A DNA stretch of 64,000 nucleotides from Roridomyces roridus (GCA_029378245.1 JARKIF010000124.1:1-64000); one strand, 5' to 3'. Positions 1 to 10,863 are shown, numbered from the stretch's first letter. Notes: generated from the sequence alone by a model not told the origin. A program made the numbers and translations.

Positions 1-312
1 ACAAATGTATCGACAGGAGGCGCCAACTGCCAATGAGACACGGTAGAGGAGGAGGCGCCATCGCCTGTGAACGTGAAAGCGGACGTGCCTGGAACCGGGT
101 TTGCGGAGTATGGATTGATGTTATGAGGCCTGTAACGCCGCTGAGAGCCGGTGGACATGATGAAGGACGGCCCTGGAGGGTTTCTGACTAGCTCCGAGGC
201 AGCGGCGAGGGTCGCACAACGCAGTGGAAGCAGAGGGAAGCAGAGAGCTGGCAGATCACGTGAATTCGCCAAATTAGGAAATCGGCGCGTCCTATTGATT
301 TTCTCCGAGATC

Positions 313-351
313 GACCAGTCTGTCTATCGACAACTCATAGACAGACTGGTC
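313..351. repeat. Perfect 15-bp hairpin, copy 1
   Basis: Arms GACCAGTCTGTCTAT (313-327) and its exact reverse complement (337-351) flank a 9-nt loop. A second copy lies at 432-469 and differs by a paired substitution in both arms. Confidence 0.85.
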
Positions 352-431
352 ACGAGTCTAAGTGCCGAATAACCTTTTATGGATAAATGAAATCATTGAT
401 CGCGCGACAGGGATCCATCAAACGAAATCGA

Positions 432-469
432 CCAGCCTGTCTATCGACACTCGTTCATAGACAGGCTGG
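432..469. repeat. Perfect 13-bp hairpin, copy 2
   Basis: Arms CCAGCCTGTCTAT (432-444) and its reverse complement (457-469) flank a 12-nt loop. Relative to copy 1, one T-A pair of the stem has become C-G on both arms. The flank after each hairpin is also similar (CGAGTCTA versus CGAGCCTA). Confidence 0.85.
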
Positions 470-477
470 ATTCGAGC

Positions 478-2031
478 CTAGAGCGACTCTTGCTGGCTTC
501 GTTTCCAGCGAACGACATCCTGAAGAGCCGTGTACAGCTTTTCCGCTTCGGACGGTTTGGGTCGAAGCGCAAGAACGTCCAACAGTGGCCACGGCTGCGA
601 GCCGTGACCCAATAGATCCGAGACAATTCTCGGAGTAAAGCACTCGTCGACGAGCGTCAACGAAGACACGACGGGAAAGAGCTTTAGAGGGGCAGCTATC
701 GGCTTGTAATGGTCCCGATAACTGCCTTCGACCTCGCAAGTACAGACCACAGGCCTGTCGAGATGGGTGAACGTGAGCGAGCTCACGGCAGGAAGCCTTG
801 CCTGGGCGGGCTGGGTCGAGTTGAAAAGAAGAGAGAGCTGGTCTCCGTGAGTGCCATGAAGACCGAGATGAGTGAGATGAGGTGTGTTGAAGGACGAGAG
901 TTCATTTGACAAGGCTTCTGATTCCTCATCGCTCTCGTGGAGCTCCAAGTCTAGATGCGTGAGAGACTGTGAGACGATGCCGCCGCCCGATATAAATGTG
1001 ACTGTGCTTAGGTCAACATATAAGTAAACCAGTGAGGAGAGTTCCTTGGTGATGCGTCGGAAAATATCCGAGTTCTCCGGAGCTGGGTAGGGGTAGCCTC
1101 TCAAATCGAGGTGGGTCAGACCGACCATCCATTGAGGGGGCGGAAACGAAAGAGTGCAGCAGGCTATTTTGAAGGAGAAGATAATTCGCAACTGCAGTGG
1201 GGACAAATCATTATCCACCAGGTCGATATCGTACTTGCTGCTGATCTCGAGGTGTTGCAAGGAGGGCATCGCGACATTCCGGAACGAAGCAAGAACAGTG
1301 TCCAGAACTTCATGGGAATTGACAGCGATGGTCAATCGCGCGATGCGACCGACATGAGGGCTGAGATATTGGAGGCCCTTCGGCGCCTCAAGGTCGTTGT
1401 TCATGGCGCATCAGTGTTTTGACAATCATCTTGTGGACTTGTGGGGCTTGGCAGCTTGCCGCACAAGCTCGCAAGCTCGATTCCAATGAACAATGCATCT
1501 GAAAAAACCAAATTTCAGCTCAGGAATAATTCTGTAAACAGCAGGACAGCCCTCGAGTCCACTGAGCACAAAGGTAAACACAGGAGTGGCCAAGAATAAA
1601 TAAAAATTTGCATTTGCCAGGAGTCGAACGGCAGACCTTGTGGATTTCGAGACCTGGCTTGTGAGCTTGCGAGCTTGCGGCGATTTGGCAGAAGCTTGTG
1701 AGCTTGAATGAGCTTGTACAAGCTCACAAGTTTCATGTCAAAAGTCTGATGCGCGCAGGGTCACCTCCATCTGACACGCAGCCGACCGCTCGAGGTAGAG
1801 CCGAAAGAGCTCTGTGGATGAGTCGGAGCAGAGGTCGACAACCACTTGGGTCCAGAGAGTACGCGCGGCTGTCACTACGCGTCGAAAACGACGGCAGACA
1901 TGCGACAAGACCCATTCCGGAGGTTGTGCGGCGTGTGATTTCTGGGGTTTCGCAGCCGCGATCTCGATGAGGAGTTCTTCTGGGAGAAGGAGTATAGGCG
2001 GTGGAGAGGTGGGTGCCATGGTCATAGCCAC
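478..2031 (-). pseudogene. F-box/LRR-like protein, split by a MITE and 3'-truncated
   Basis: The N-terminal part (2031 down to 1754) has the family start MAMTMAPTSPPPILLLPEEL, an F-box (LLIEIAA ... WVLSHVCRRFRRVV ... LWTQVVVDLC). The rest (1406 down to 478) carries the leucine-rich-repeat-like body (GLQYLSPHVGRIARLTI, SLTHLDLEL, LTHLGLHGTHGD). A 345-bp net insertion at about 1407-1753 separates the two; removing it restores an in-frame junction (TLRAMNND) matching the paralogues. The C-terminus stops just after WKRSQQESL, where paralogues continue for about 35 residues to a conserved FEREFW ... ELLEE end. F-box proteins of this type are probable substrate receptors of SCF ubiquitin ligases; that role is family knowledge, not shown here. 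The copy is probably non-functional. Confidence 0.85.
1407..1753. mobile_element. MITE with CGCATCAG...TTTTGACA termini, copy 1
   Basis: The left end CGCATCAGTGTTTTGACA (1407) is the imperfect inverse of the right end TGTCAAAAGTCTGATGCG (to 1753). The paralogous F-box genes lack this stretch, so it is an insertion. Net gain is 345 bp; the target duplication is 2-4 bp of GC-rich sequence that cannot be separated from the terminal repeat. The interior is built of words such as AGCTTGTGAGCTTG. Near 1619-1650 it has a tRNA B-box-like GTTCGACTCC on the minus strand. It lies in the opposite orientation to the copy at 4355-4700. Confidence 0.85.
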
Positions 2032-2139
2032 TCGAGCAACTTGGAAAACTGGTGCCAGAAGAGGTCGGAGTCAAGTCGGAATTGATGGACGATGATTCGA
2101 TCAATGATGCTTGTAATTTCCTTGCCGTTTACCACCACA
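2032..2139. promoter_or_regulatory. Short divergent intergenic region between two F-box genes
   Basis: 108 bp separate the start codon of the minus-strand F-box gene (2031) from that of the plus-strand F-box gene (2140). Any promoter elements for both genes must lie in it or overlap the coding regions. No TATA-like box is obvious. Confidence 0.3.
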
Positions 2140-2748
2140 ATGACTGTTCGCTGTACCGAGTGCGGAGCCTTGACCACCCCAAAATCACTTGAACTCGACT
2201 CGCGCGTCCCCGCCCATCTAGAAGCTCGGCATCGACTCCTCATGAACAATGAGCCACCACAAGACTCTGAGCGGGTATACGTTCGCCAAGTCGTATCCAA
2301 AGCCGACACGCGTCTAGCCTGCGTAGAGGATGAGATAGCACTGCTGGAGGAACGACTGGAGGTGCTTCTGAGGGAACGCACAGTGCTATCGGAATATCGC
2401 ACCAAGAACGTTGGGATTCTGTCCCCTTTGAGGCGGGTGCCGCCCGAAATCCTTGGCCAAATCTTTTCGTGGTCGTTGCCAACCGACGAGCAAGTCAAGT
2501 CCCCGGAATACAGGCCCAATCCAAAGGACAGTCCTTGGGTGTTGACGTGGGTCAGCAGTCGCTGGCGAGCGATTGCAGTTTCCACCCATTCGCTGTGGTC
2601 TTTGATCTACGTCGATGCTGACGGGTTCCTCCATTCCTTGTTGATGATTCAGACTCAGGTCCAACGAGCGAGTGCGGGAAACTTCCTTTCGACTGTACAT
2701 GTATTTTTCAATTGCATCGTTCACCTACAAAAATGTAACAATGAATAA
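2140..2748 (+). pseudogene. F-box protein, CxxC/coiled-coil family, 3'-truncated
   Basis: The start MTVRCTECGALTT is chosen because paralogues at 15283 and 48191 begin with the same CxxC pattern. Residues 45-90 look like a coiled coil (VVSKADTRLACVEDEIALLEERLEVL). An F-box follows (GILSPLRRVPPEILGQIFSW), then the conserved PWVLTWVSSRWRAIAVSTHSLW block. Homology with the 15283 paralogue is continuous up to QVQRA at about 2668, then stops. The remaining 28 or so codons are unrelated sequence. About 330 residues of the usual C-terminal leucine-rich part are missing. It could still make a 203-residue protein holding only the F-box, so a dominant-negative role cannot be excluded, but a truncated relic is more likely. 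Confidence 0.75.
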
Positions 2749-3016
2749 AAGAAACTGCTTCTAGTTCAATATATCCAACGCAGGGTCACGCTTGGCAACC
2801 TGAGCCGACGCAGTAGCCTGGGTCAACGCGACGTGAGCCCAACTCTCACTGGGAGTCGGATGTGTCCAGGCGGAGATGCTCAACCGGAAACATGTGACGA
2901 CGGCGAAGGAGAAATGTACAGGACGTCCGACTGTTCAGGCGTGCTATATCTGAGATCTCGTGAGCTATGCAACAACGCTCAGCTCGGCAAGGTACTATTG
3001 ACAAGTCGACGCACCA

Positions 3017-4000
3017 TTAGAAAACACTTCCAATCATGCTATACTCTTCCAACAACTCCACGACCACCCCATTTTCTGCCCAAAATTCCCGTTCGAACAA
3101 GTTTGCAGAAAGCTTGAATGTCGGGAGTGACTCTTGCTGGCTTCGTTTCCAGCACACGACCTCCTGAAGAGTTGTGTATCCATTCTCTATTTCTGCCGGC
3201 CTGGGTCGGATCGCAAGAACGTCCAATTCCGGCCACGGCTTTTCGCCCTCATTAAACTGCAAGTCAAGATGCGTGAGAGACTGAGAGACAATCCCGCTTC
3301 CCAACGGAAAGATGGCTTTCATGAGGTCAAGATAGAGATAAACCAGGGAGGGGTGTTGCATGGTTATGAATTGGAAAATATCCGAGTTCTCGCGAACTGG
3401 GTAGGGGTTGTCCTCCAAATGGAGGTGGGTCAGAGCTCGCATCCATTGAGGCGGTGGGAAGGAGGGAGTGCAGCGGGTCATTTTGAGGGAGGTAATATTT
3501 GGCAACTTGAGCGGGGACAAATCCAACAGGTCGATATCGCGGTCGCTGCTGTTTTCGATCTCGAGGTGCTGCAAGGCGGGCATGGCGACATTTGGGAGCG
3601 AAGACAGAATAGTCTCCAGAGCTTGGCGGGCCTCGACAATAATGGTCAATCGCGCAATGCGACCGACATGCGGGCTGAGATATTGGAGGCCCTTTGGCGC
3701 GGCCGGAAGGTCGCTGTCCATAGCGCGCAGAGTCGCGTCCATCTCACAGACACCCGACCGTTCGAGGTAGAGCCGAAAGAGCTCTGCGGATGTGTCGCAG
3801 CAGAGGTCCACAACGATTCGGGTCCAGAGAGCAGCCGCGCCTGTAACTGCGCGTCGAAAACGACTGCACACATGCGACAAGACCCATTCCGATGGAGGCT
3901 CTGGAGTGAGCGATTTCTGGGGTTGGACAGCCGCGATCTCGATGAGAAGTTCGTCTGGGAGAAGGAGGATAGGCGGTGGAGAGGTGGGTGACATTGTCAT
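3017..4000 (-). CDS. F-box/LRR-like protein with internal deletion
   Basis: This is the most intact member of the first F-box family in the window, about 327 residues. I use the methionine at 4000 (MTMSPTSPPPILLLPDEL) rather than the upstream one at 4090 because paralogues start there. The F-box spans roughly residues 8-55 (LLLPDELLIEIAA ... WVLSHVCSRFRRAVTGAAALWTRIVVDLC). Weak leucine-rich repeats follow, ending in the family C-terminus NLFEREFWAENGVVVELLEE. Compared with paralogues, about 100 codons are missing between DLQFNEGE and KPWPELDVLA, near 3244, and the frame is kept. Predicted role: substrate adaptor of an SCF E3 ligase (family inference). Its upstream region is shared with that of the split gene ending at 13345. 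Confidence 0.75.
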   Translation of the reverse strand: MTMSPTSPPPILLLPDELLIEIAAVQPQKSLTPEPPSEWVLSHVCSRFRRAVTGAAALWTRIVVDLCCDTSAELFRLYLERSGVCEMDATLRAMDSDLPAAPKGLQYLSPHVGRIARLTIIVEARQALETILSSLPNVAMPALQHLEIENSSDRDIDLLDLSPLKLPNITSLKMTRCTPSFPPPQWMRALTHLHLEDNPYPVRENSDIFQFITMQHPSLVYLYLDLMKAIFPLGSGIVSQSLTHLDLQFNEGEKPWPELDVLAIRPRPAEIENGYTTLQEVVCWKRSQQESLPTFKLSANLFEREFWAENGVVVELLEEYSMIGSVF

Positions 4001-4265
4001 GGACCCACGCACGCGCGTGGTAGTAGGAAAAGGCAAGTGACAGGCAAGATATTGATCGAGATCGCCGACCAGTAAGTACCAGCTCTTCAAGTTTCAACAG
4101 CTCATAGCCTTCATGTACAAGCGCCAGCACACAACCAAGTCAGTGTTGTGTACTGAGTTTTTAGGTTCAAATTTGCGTTGAATTTGCGACGTGGCTTTAT
4201 GAAGTATTTTTAACAGCCTCCTTCCGTGTTCGTCTGCCAGTGCAAGAGGCTGAATTACTTAGTCA
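4001..4265 (-). promoter_or_regulatory. Upstream region shared by two F-box paralogues
   Basis: About 260 bp upstream of the 4000 start is recognisably similar to 13346-13620 upstream of the other F-box gene. Shared blocks include AACAGCTCATAGCC, TTTGCGACGTGGCTT and ACAGCCTCC. The two genes were therefore duplicated together with their promoters. Confidence 0.55.
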
Positions 4266-4354
4266 AAGGCGGCCATCCTGAGGGACCCATAAATGGCGGT
4301 TCTCGATGCCTGAACTGTCAGGACAACACCTTTGCAATGCTCAGTCATTCCTCA

Positions 4355-4700
4355 CGCATCAGACTTTTGACATCTAGCTTGTGACCTTGTACAAGGTCAT
4401 TCAAGCCCGCAAGCGCCCGCCAAATCTGCGCAAGCCCGCAAGCTCACAAGCCAGGTCCTGAAACTCGCAAGGTCCCTCGTTCAACTCCCATCGGACCACA
4501 CAGATTTATTTCCTTCGACCCTGGATCTGACTGGTACATGCTTCCATTGCCTCTCAGTGTATCTCCTCCTTCGCTAATACCTTTTTTCACCCCACTTTCA
4601 ACCATTTCCGGGATTTTAACCCTCGCTTTGACCTTGCGAGCTTGTGCCACAAGCTGCCAAGCCCAAAAAGGTCGCAAGATCTTGTCAAAAGACTGATGCG
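4355..4700. mobile_element. MITE with CGCATCAG...TTTTGACA termini, copy 2
   Basis: The left end CGCATCAGACTTTTGACA (4355) and right end TGTCAAAAGACTGATGCG (to 4700) match those of the 1407-1753 element. Read forward, the interior aligns with the reverse complement of copy 1 (AGCTCACAAGCCAGGTC, then a B-box-like GTTCAACTCCC at 4479-4489). It sits in intergenic sequence upstream of the 3017-4000 gene. Confidence 0.85.
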
Positions 4701-5042
4701 GGCAATCTTTCGAAAATCCGCGAAACCAAACGGTGAAAACAATGCCTGCGGGCGGGTTGTATAATATTTCTCGTTGCGCTACAAAATTTCAACATATAAT
4801 TCAAGAGACAAGACGTGAGCTTCGCACTCGGATGCGGCCACAAGTTGAGATGAAAGAGCAGGGAGCGATGTGCGACGGAAGGAAGACGGAGAAGGAGAAA
4901 TGGGAGGGGGTCAGATATGCAGGACTTTCCAGACACAACTGCATATCGTGATCGCACTGTCACAGTCGGATCCTGACAAAGCTGTGAAGCAACACTGAGA
5001 TTGACAATGCAGAGAACTATTAATTAAAAAGTCCATGCACCG
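4701..5042. other. Intergenic, nothing recognised
   Basis: 342 bp between the MITE and the 3' end of the next F-box gene. No coding region or repeat could be supported. Confidence 0.4.
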
Positions 5043-6635
5043 TCAGAAAACACTGCCAACCATACTATCCTCTTCTAAAAGCTCTATGGCGACTCCATTT
5101 TCTGCCCCAAATTCCCGTTCAAATAGATTGAGGGAAAGTTTGAACATCGGGAGCGACTCCTGCTGGCTTTGTTTCCAGCGCACGACCTCCTGAAGAGCCA
5201 CGTACAGCTTTTCAACATCTGCGTGCGCGGGCTGAAGGGCAAGAACCTCCAATTGCGGCCACGGTTGCGAACCAGGACCCAACAGGTCGGACACAATTCT
5301 CGGACCAAAATACTGATGGACGAATGTCAAGGAGGACATGAGGGGGAAGACTCTCAGAGGAGGGGCTGCTATTGGCTTGTATTTGTTGCGAAAACCGGGG
5401 TCCGCCTCGCAACCGCAGTCCGGTTGTTCCAAATTGGTGCACGTTAGTGAAGTCAAGGCAGGAAACGCCGACGGAGCTGGGTTGGCGGAGTCGAAAGGTA
5501 AAGAGAGCTGGTCTCCGTGAGTGCCATGGAGACCGAGATGAGTGAGATGGGGTGCGTCGAAGAACGCGATTTCATTCGACAGAACATTTGATTCCGACTC
5601 GTTGTCGTCGATAGTGAAAGCCACGGGTATTTGATCGATGGGATCAAAAAGTCTTGATCACTGTTTCTGACAGCGACAAACACACATTGTGCCGGCGGAG
5701 TACTCTAGAAGCAAGGCAGGAGGTATTAGATACAACTTGAGCCAGTTCAAGCAACAATCGGCCCAGTTGCTGTTGACCAATGATCACGGGTTTAATTTTG
5801 TTTCAAATCTCACCCGTGCACGGGTAAAACACGAAGTCACCTCGCGAAAACACGATTTGTGGAGGATGTACATCCGGTACAATCAAGGTCTGTTGCTCAA
5901 GGGCACCCCATTATCAATGCTCATGTCTGAACAATAGGTCTCCCCTGCAGTATTCCCATGTGCCGTACATTGAGTGGAATGTTGAAATACCCGTGAAAGA
6001 CTCGTCGAACTCGAGGTCAAGATGCGTGAGAGACTGAGAGACGATCCCGCGTCCCGACCCAAAGGATACCCTGCTAAGATCCAGATGAAGGTAAACCAGT
6101 GAGGGGAGTTGGGTGGTTACGAATCGGAAAATATCCGAGTTCTCGGGAATTGGGTAGGGGGTTATCACTCAAATGGAGGTGCGTAAGGGTGACCATCCAA
6201 TGAGGTGGCGGGAATGAAGGAGTGCAGCGCGTCATTTTGAGGAAAGCGATATTTGGTAACTGCAGTGGGGACAAACCCAACAGGTCGATGTCGCGAGGGC
6301 TCCTATTATCGATCTCGAGATGCGCCAACGATGGCACCACGAAATTTCGGAACGATGCAAGAATAGTATTCAGAGCTTGGTGGGTCTCTACAACGATGGT
6401 CAATCGCGCGATGCGACCGACATGGAGGCCAAGATATTGGAGACCCGTCGGCGTCTGGAGGTCGCCCATGGTGCGCAGAGTCACCTCTATCTGACACATA
6501 GCCGACCGCTTGAGGTAGAGCCGAAAGAGCTCTGCGGATGTGTGGGAGCAGAGGTCGACAACCAATCTGGTCCAGAGAGTAGATGCGCCTGTAACTGCGT
6601 GTCGAAAACGACGGCAGACATGCGACAAAACCCAT
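5043..6635 (-). pseudogene. F-box/LRR-like protein, body and 3' part of a gene split by transposons
   Basis: Reading from 6635 down, the sequence continues the F-box (SHVCRRFRHAVTGASTLWTRLVVDLC) begun at 13345-13242. It proceeds through the leucine-rich body to the complete family C-terminus (NLFEREFGAENGVAIELLEED) at 5043. Three lesions are visible. A 6.6-kb transposon nest enters at 6636. One extra G in a G-run near 6160 shifts the frame (GGGGG where paralogues have GGGG). A 370-bp inverted-repeat element sits at 5624-5993. Removing the two insertions with one copy of each target duplication rebuilds a gene of about 440 codons with only the one-base frameshift left. The gene is dead in its present state. 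Confidence 0.85.
5624..5993. mobile_element. Short inverted-repeat element, possibly MULE-like
   Basis: Ends are CGGGTATTTGA (5624) and the inverse TTGAAATACCCG (to 5993). Flanks TGAAAGCCA (5615-5623) and TGAAAGACT (5994-6002) form an imperfect 9-bp duplication (7 of 9). Removing the element and one copy joins DES to FTIDDNESES in frame with the paralogues. A 9-bp duplication points to the Mutator superfamily, but no transposase or further copies are present to confirm that. Confidence 0.7.
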
Positions 6636-7215
6636 CACTGAGGACCACAGAATGAGTGAAATTCGCGGGGATTTTTCACCTTGAAAGGACGAGAAATTCG
6701 CCCGGTAATGCAGTGAAATTCACTCAAAACAAGGGAATTTCACCGGGAAAATCAATGGTGAATGTTCACGTACAAAACTGAGTTTTTCACTATACCTGTT
6801 CACCCCAACTCTTGGTGAATTTCTCTCACTTTCGACTTGAATATCACCAGGATTGCGGGACAATACCACACGCTAACAACTCATATTTCATTGAGAGAAT
6901 ATGGTGAAAATCACTTGAATTCATGTGAATACTACAAAAAAGCTACTGGTACGTGGCTGCGCGTCGCGCAGTGATAGTTCAAGCATCCCCAGCCCAGAAT
7001 GAGCAGGCGGAGGCTCTGGGGTCAATTGAGGAAACCGGTCTTGGGCCTTGGCAATCGAGAGTCAGTCAATGTGTAGATGAAGGTTCGGAAGCACGTACGG
7101 GAGGAGAATGACGAGCGGGGGGCAAGGGCGACAAATCAGGCCAGTGCGCTGACCAACGGTGAGATTCACAGGAGAGATAGATGGCTAAACACACCAGGAG
7201 TTAGTGCGCCGCGCC

Positions 7216-10200
7216 CAGAGCCTCGATTGAATAGGACTTAGTCAACTAATGATAGATCGCTAATCAATGAAATGACTGAATGACTTAGCCGACTAAGAGT
7301 TCCCACGACTAGACGTGACTGATCGCTAGTCGTTCCCTTCCGTCCACCATCCCGCCCTCCGCGTTGTTGACGACGCGTCAGCCGTGCGTCAGTCGCGCTC
7401 GGGTCGTGGCTGGCGCACTCTCCACGCCATGACGAGCCCTCTCCAACCCCTGCTGGTCAATACCACCGTCGGGCAGGCGCCGCCCTCGCCGCCCTCGAGC
7501 CCTCTCTTGACACGACAGAGCGAGAACCGGCCACCGGAGCCCTCTCCTGCTACCACGGAGCCACCGAAGAAGAGGAGGAAGAGGAACTCGGACGCGCTGG
7601 CCAGCAAGAGTGATGCAGAGGTGTGGAATTGTTCGGACAGCGACATACTTGGTGCGTGTGCTTGCAGCTCGGTCTTTGTGTGGAAATTGACGTCCTTTTC
7701 AGAGAGCATAACCTCTAAATGGAGGTCCGACCATTACTGGCACTACACCCCCTCCCTCGTACGCGATGAAAGCAAGAAACAGATCACGATTGTACTCAAA
7801 TGCCGGTTTAATGACCCACTGCACCCCTCTATCGACCGTCTACGCGAGGAGCCGGGCACGTTCAATACGAGCAATATGGCAACGACAAGCAAGACATGCA
7901 TTGCTCGCGATCCTAGCCGTGCGGCCAACGCCCCGTCATCATCCTCCTCCGCCTCGGTGTATACGGAGGCTACGCACCGGACGCTGATCGCTCTGCGCTG
8001 CGCGTCTTCCAAACGACCGTTCAATCAAGCTGAGGACACATTCTATCTGCAGGAGGTCGAGTTGTTGCGACCGGGCACGAAGGTTCCCTCGGTTGACACG
8101 GTCGCAAACGACGTTCAGCGCTTATATTGCAATTTGGCTGGGGATGTGCGGGATTACTTTCAGGTTTGCTTTTGAATGCTGTCCCTCTCGACCTCTCATC
8201 TTTCATTCAGAGACGTGGACGTGAGATTCACACCGTGGTCGATGGGTGGACAGCTCCGATGGGCGAGCAATACCTTGGTGCAGGGCTAATCTGGGAAGAT
8301 GGAGGTGAAATGCACCACATCACGCTGGAGTTTATCCGGTATGTCTTCATTCAATTTCAATCACGTCGCTTCTCATATCTGGCAGCCTGACGGAGAAGCA
8401 CTGTGGCAAATATCTCGCGGAGAAATTGGCCGAGACACTAAAAAAATACGGTCTCGAAAACTTTGTGCGTCGTTTCCGCTTTCCGTAAAGCCGGAATGGG
8501 CATCTCACCGTCGTTCAGCTTCACCTAATCAATATGGACAATGCGGGAAACTGCAATACAACGGCCGACCATATGGTGATTGAAGTACCAACGTTTCGCA
8601 GAAGACTTGCGCGCGGCCGCTGTTTTCTTCATATTTTGCAACTTGTGGCGAAGGTGTGTGCCATTTCATTTGTACATCTCCTCCACTCATCCGTTTTTTA
8701 GATGATCATCTCTTTCTTTTTCAAACAACCCAGACGGAAGAAAGCTATCAAGGCCAATAAGAACTCCGTCAAAAGAACGACATCCCTGTCAGCCGACTCC
8801 CTGGAGCCCGATGAAACCGACGAGTTCGTCTTGTGCGAGGCTGACCCATCCGCGGACGCCGAAGATCTCGAGTTGGCCGAAGTAATTCACGAGCCGGAGG
8901 ACGACGCGCCGCCGACCGCCCAAGATGTACATGATGGAAAAGTAACCAGCACTATCCGCCAAGCTACGATCGCAGAGATGTGCCTGGACGGAGTCTACAT
9001 CGACCCGGCGGAGGAAAAAGACGCGTTGAAACTGTTCCCAAAGGTCGGTTATGCTCATCTTTGTGATTGAAATGGTCCCATATTCTGCTCAACAGGTCGC
9101 AGGGCTTGCCAAGAAAGTCCATGATAGTCGGGTGATCCACGCTGAGTTTCAACGCATTGTGGCCGACCCAGGAACTGGACTACCAACGGACTCGAACGTG
9201 ACCGAGCTCGCGCGCCGTAACGCGACTCGCTGGGGATCGGAGTACCAGTGCCTTCAAACGCGTCGCATTCTCGGGAAGGCTGTTGACAAGCTGATCCAGA
9301 ACCCGAACCTCAAGCTCGGCGGGTATGCGTTCAACAAGAGGCAAGGGAAGCTCGCACTCGAACTCGAGACTTTATTAGAGGTGAGTTTCTGAGTATACTA
9401 CCGACTGTTGAACAAAGAGGTGATGCATCCCAGGTTATCGACATTCCTTCGCAAATGTTCCAAAGCAAAAATCGCCCGCTCATCACCGAAGTCCTCCCCT
9501 ACATGGACGACCTCGACTATATGCTAAACAACATCACCGAAGCGCACGATTTGTGTGACACTACCCGTGTCGCTGCCTGCGCGGGACTCCGGGTCCTACG
9601 CAAGTATTTTGCGTTGCTTGATGAGTGCGAAGCATATCGTATCGCGATTGGTATTTTCCTCGAGCTGGTCTGATAAGCAGTACTGACCACCATCTTTAGT
9701 GATGTGTCTGGATAGGAAACTGCAGTGGTTCCGTGGGCGCAAGTGGGACGATGCCCAAATTGCCGATTTACGCTCCTTGGTCGTGCGGCGTTTCAACGAG
9801 TCATACAAGACCGTCGGGCCGACCGCGTCCAACCCATCGATGTCCATTCCTCCGACTTCCACTGCTGAGAGTCTGTCGGGGAGATTCAGCCGCCGACCAG
9901 GTGTTTCGAACAACTCAACAACTTCTGAAGCCGATAATATACACACCTATTTGGACTCCCCGCTTTCGATGCCCTCTGGGACGGTCATCCAATATTGGAA
10001 CGAACGGCTCACTCCACCTCCCGGGTCAACGGTGATAGCAACTCCCGACCTTGCCAGATTCGGGCTATCCTTTTGCTCGTGCCCCGGTAAGTTATCGTTT
10101 CAAGCCTGCCTCCACATTTGTTGATGATTTTGTCAGCTACGTCTGTTGACGCAGAGCGCGCATTCTCAGAAGGCCGGCATCAAGTCAGCTGGAACCAGCA

Positions 10201-10498
10201 CTCGATGAGTTCTCAAGCTTTCCGTGCCCAGATGGCGATCGCGTCATGGGCGAACGCGCCGTTCTTCGACTTCAAGTCGGCCGTGGCTGCTCTTGAGGCC
10301 GAGACCACGTCTCTACGTTAGAATAATAGCTTAGATCGCATACTCAATAGCTCTCCACTACTAGTTATCCTAGAAACGCTGGAATACTGGAATTAGTTGC
10401 CATAGTCATCACTAGTGACGTGCCCCTCTAGTCGGCTAAAGTGACTAGTGATGCCAAGATTAGTCAACTCAGTAATTACTAACTCAATCGAGGCTCTG
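7216..10498 (+). mobile_element. Complete hAT transposon
   Basis: Termini are CAGAGCCTCGATTGA at 7216 and its exact inverse ending at 10498. The flanking 8-bp duplication GCCGCGCC is perfect (7208-7215 and 10499-10506). Near both ends lie inverted copies of TTAGTCAACT and TAGTCGGCTAA, likely transposase binding sites. The single gene inside encodes a hAT transposase. It inserted into the 6636-13238 element, because the flanks join to match the 31303-32629 copy. Confidence 0.95.
7429..10321 (+). CDS. hAT-family transposase (multi-exon)
   Basis: Translation starts most plausibly at MTSPLQPLL (7429; an in-frame ATG also exists at 7384). A nuclear localisation signal PPKKRRKR lies near residue 45, followed by a BED-finger-like region (KWRSDHYWHY ... 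VLKCRFND). Exon 1 ends at 8163 and exon 2 spans 8211-8338 with HTVVDGWTAPMGEQYLGA ... ITLEFIR, the hAT catalytic-core signature. Further exons give LTEKHCGKYLAEKL, RRRLARGRCFLHILQLV and RRNATRWGSEYQCLQ. The last exon carries the hATC dimerisation motif SVDAERAFSEGRHQVSW, ending at 10321. At least six short introns are needed; I did not settle every splice site. No inactivating lesion was seen, so it could be active. Confidence 0.85.
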
Positions 10499-10863
10499 GC
10501 CGCGCCATCTGAAAGCAGCTTCTTCGACATCGCCATTCACACTCGTCGACGGGTGGCGGGTGTCCTCGATCTGGGCTTGACTGTGAGAACGGACGGGAAA
10601 CTTGATAGCGAGAATGGACACACGGCATGGCACGAGAGTGTTGCGCATTCGAAGAATGAGGACAACGGCAACGAAATAGAATCAGACGGTACACGCACAC
10701 ATCGTTCGACTTTTGGTGATCGTTCGTCGCCCAAAGGATTGCGCGTATGTAAGTCGGGAGCGGATTTGGAGCTCTCCGCTGTGTTAGGCTCGCCCTAGTG
10801 CGAGGGAGCAGCTGCAGATACCTCGTGTCAATGTGAGGCATGGAAGGGAAAAGAAGCAAGATA

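Larger units (their letters stand above)
1..477. other. Gene-free stretch left of the first F-box pseudogene
   Basis: No coding region is recognisable here. The only clear structure is a pair of related hairpins at 313-351 and 432-469, described separately. The end of this stretch abuts the F-box pseudogene at the point where its last roughly 35 codons should be. The hairpin-bearing sequence therefore appears to have replaced the 3' end of that gene. Confidence 0.5.
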
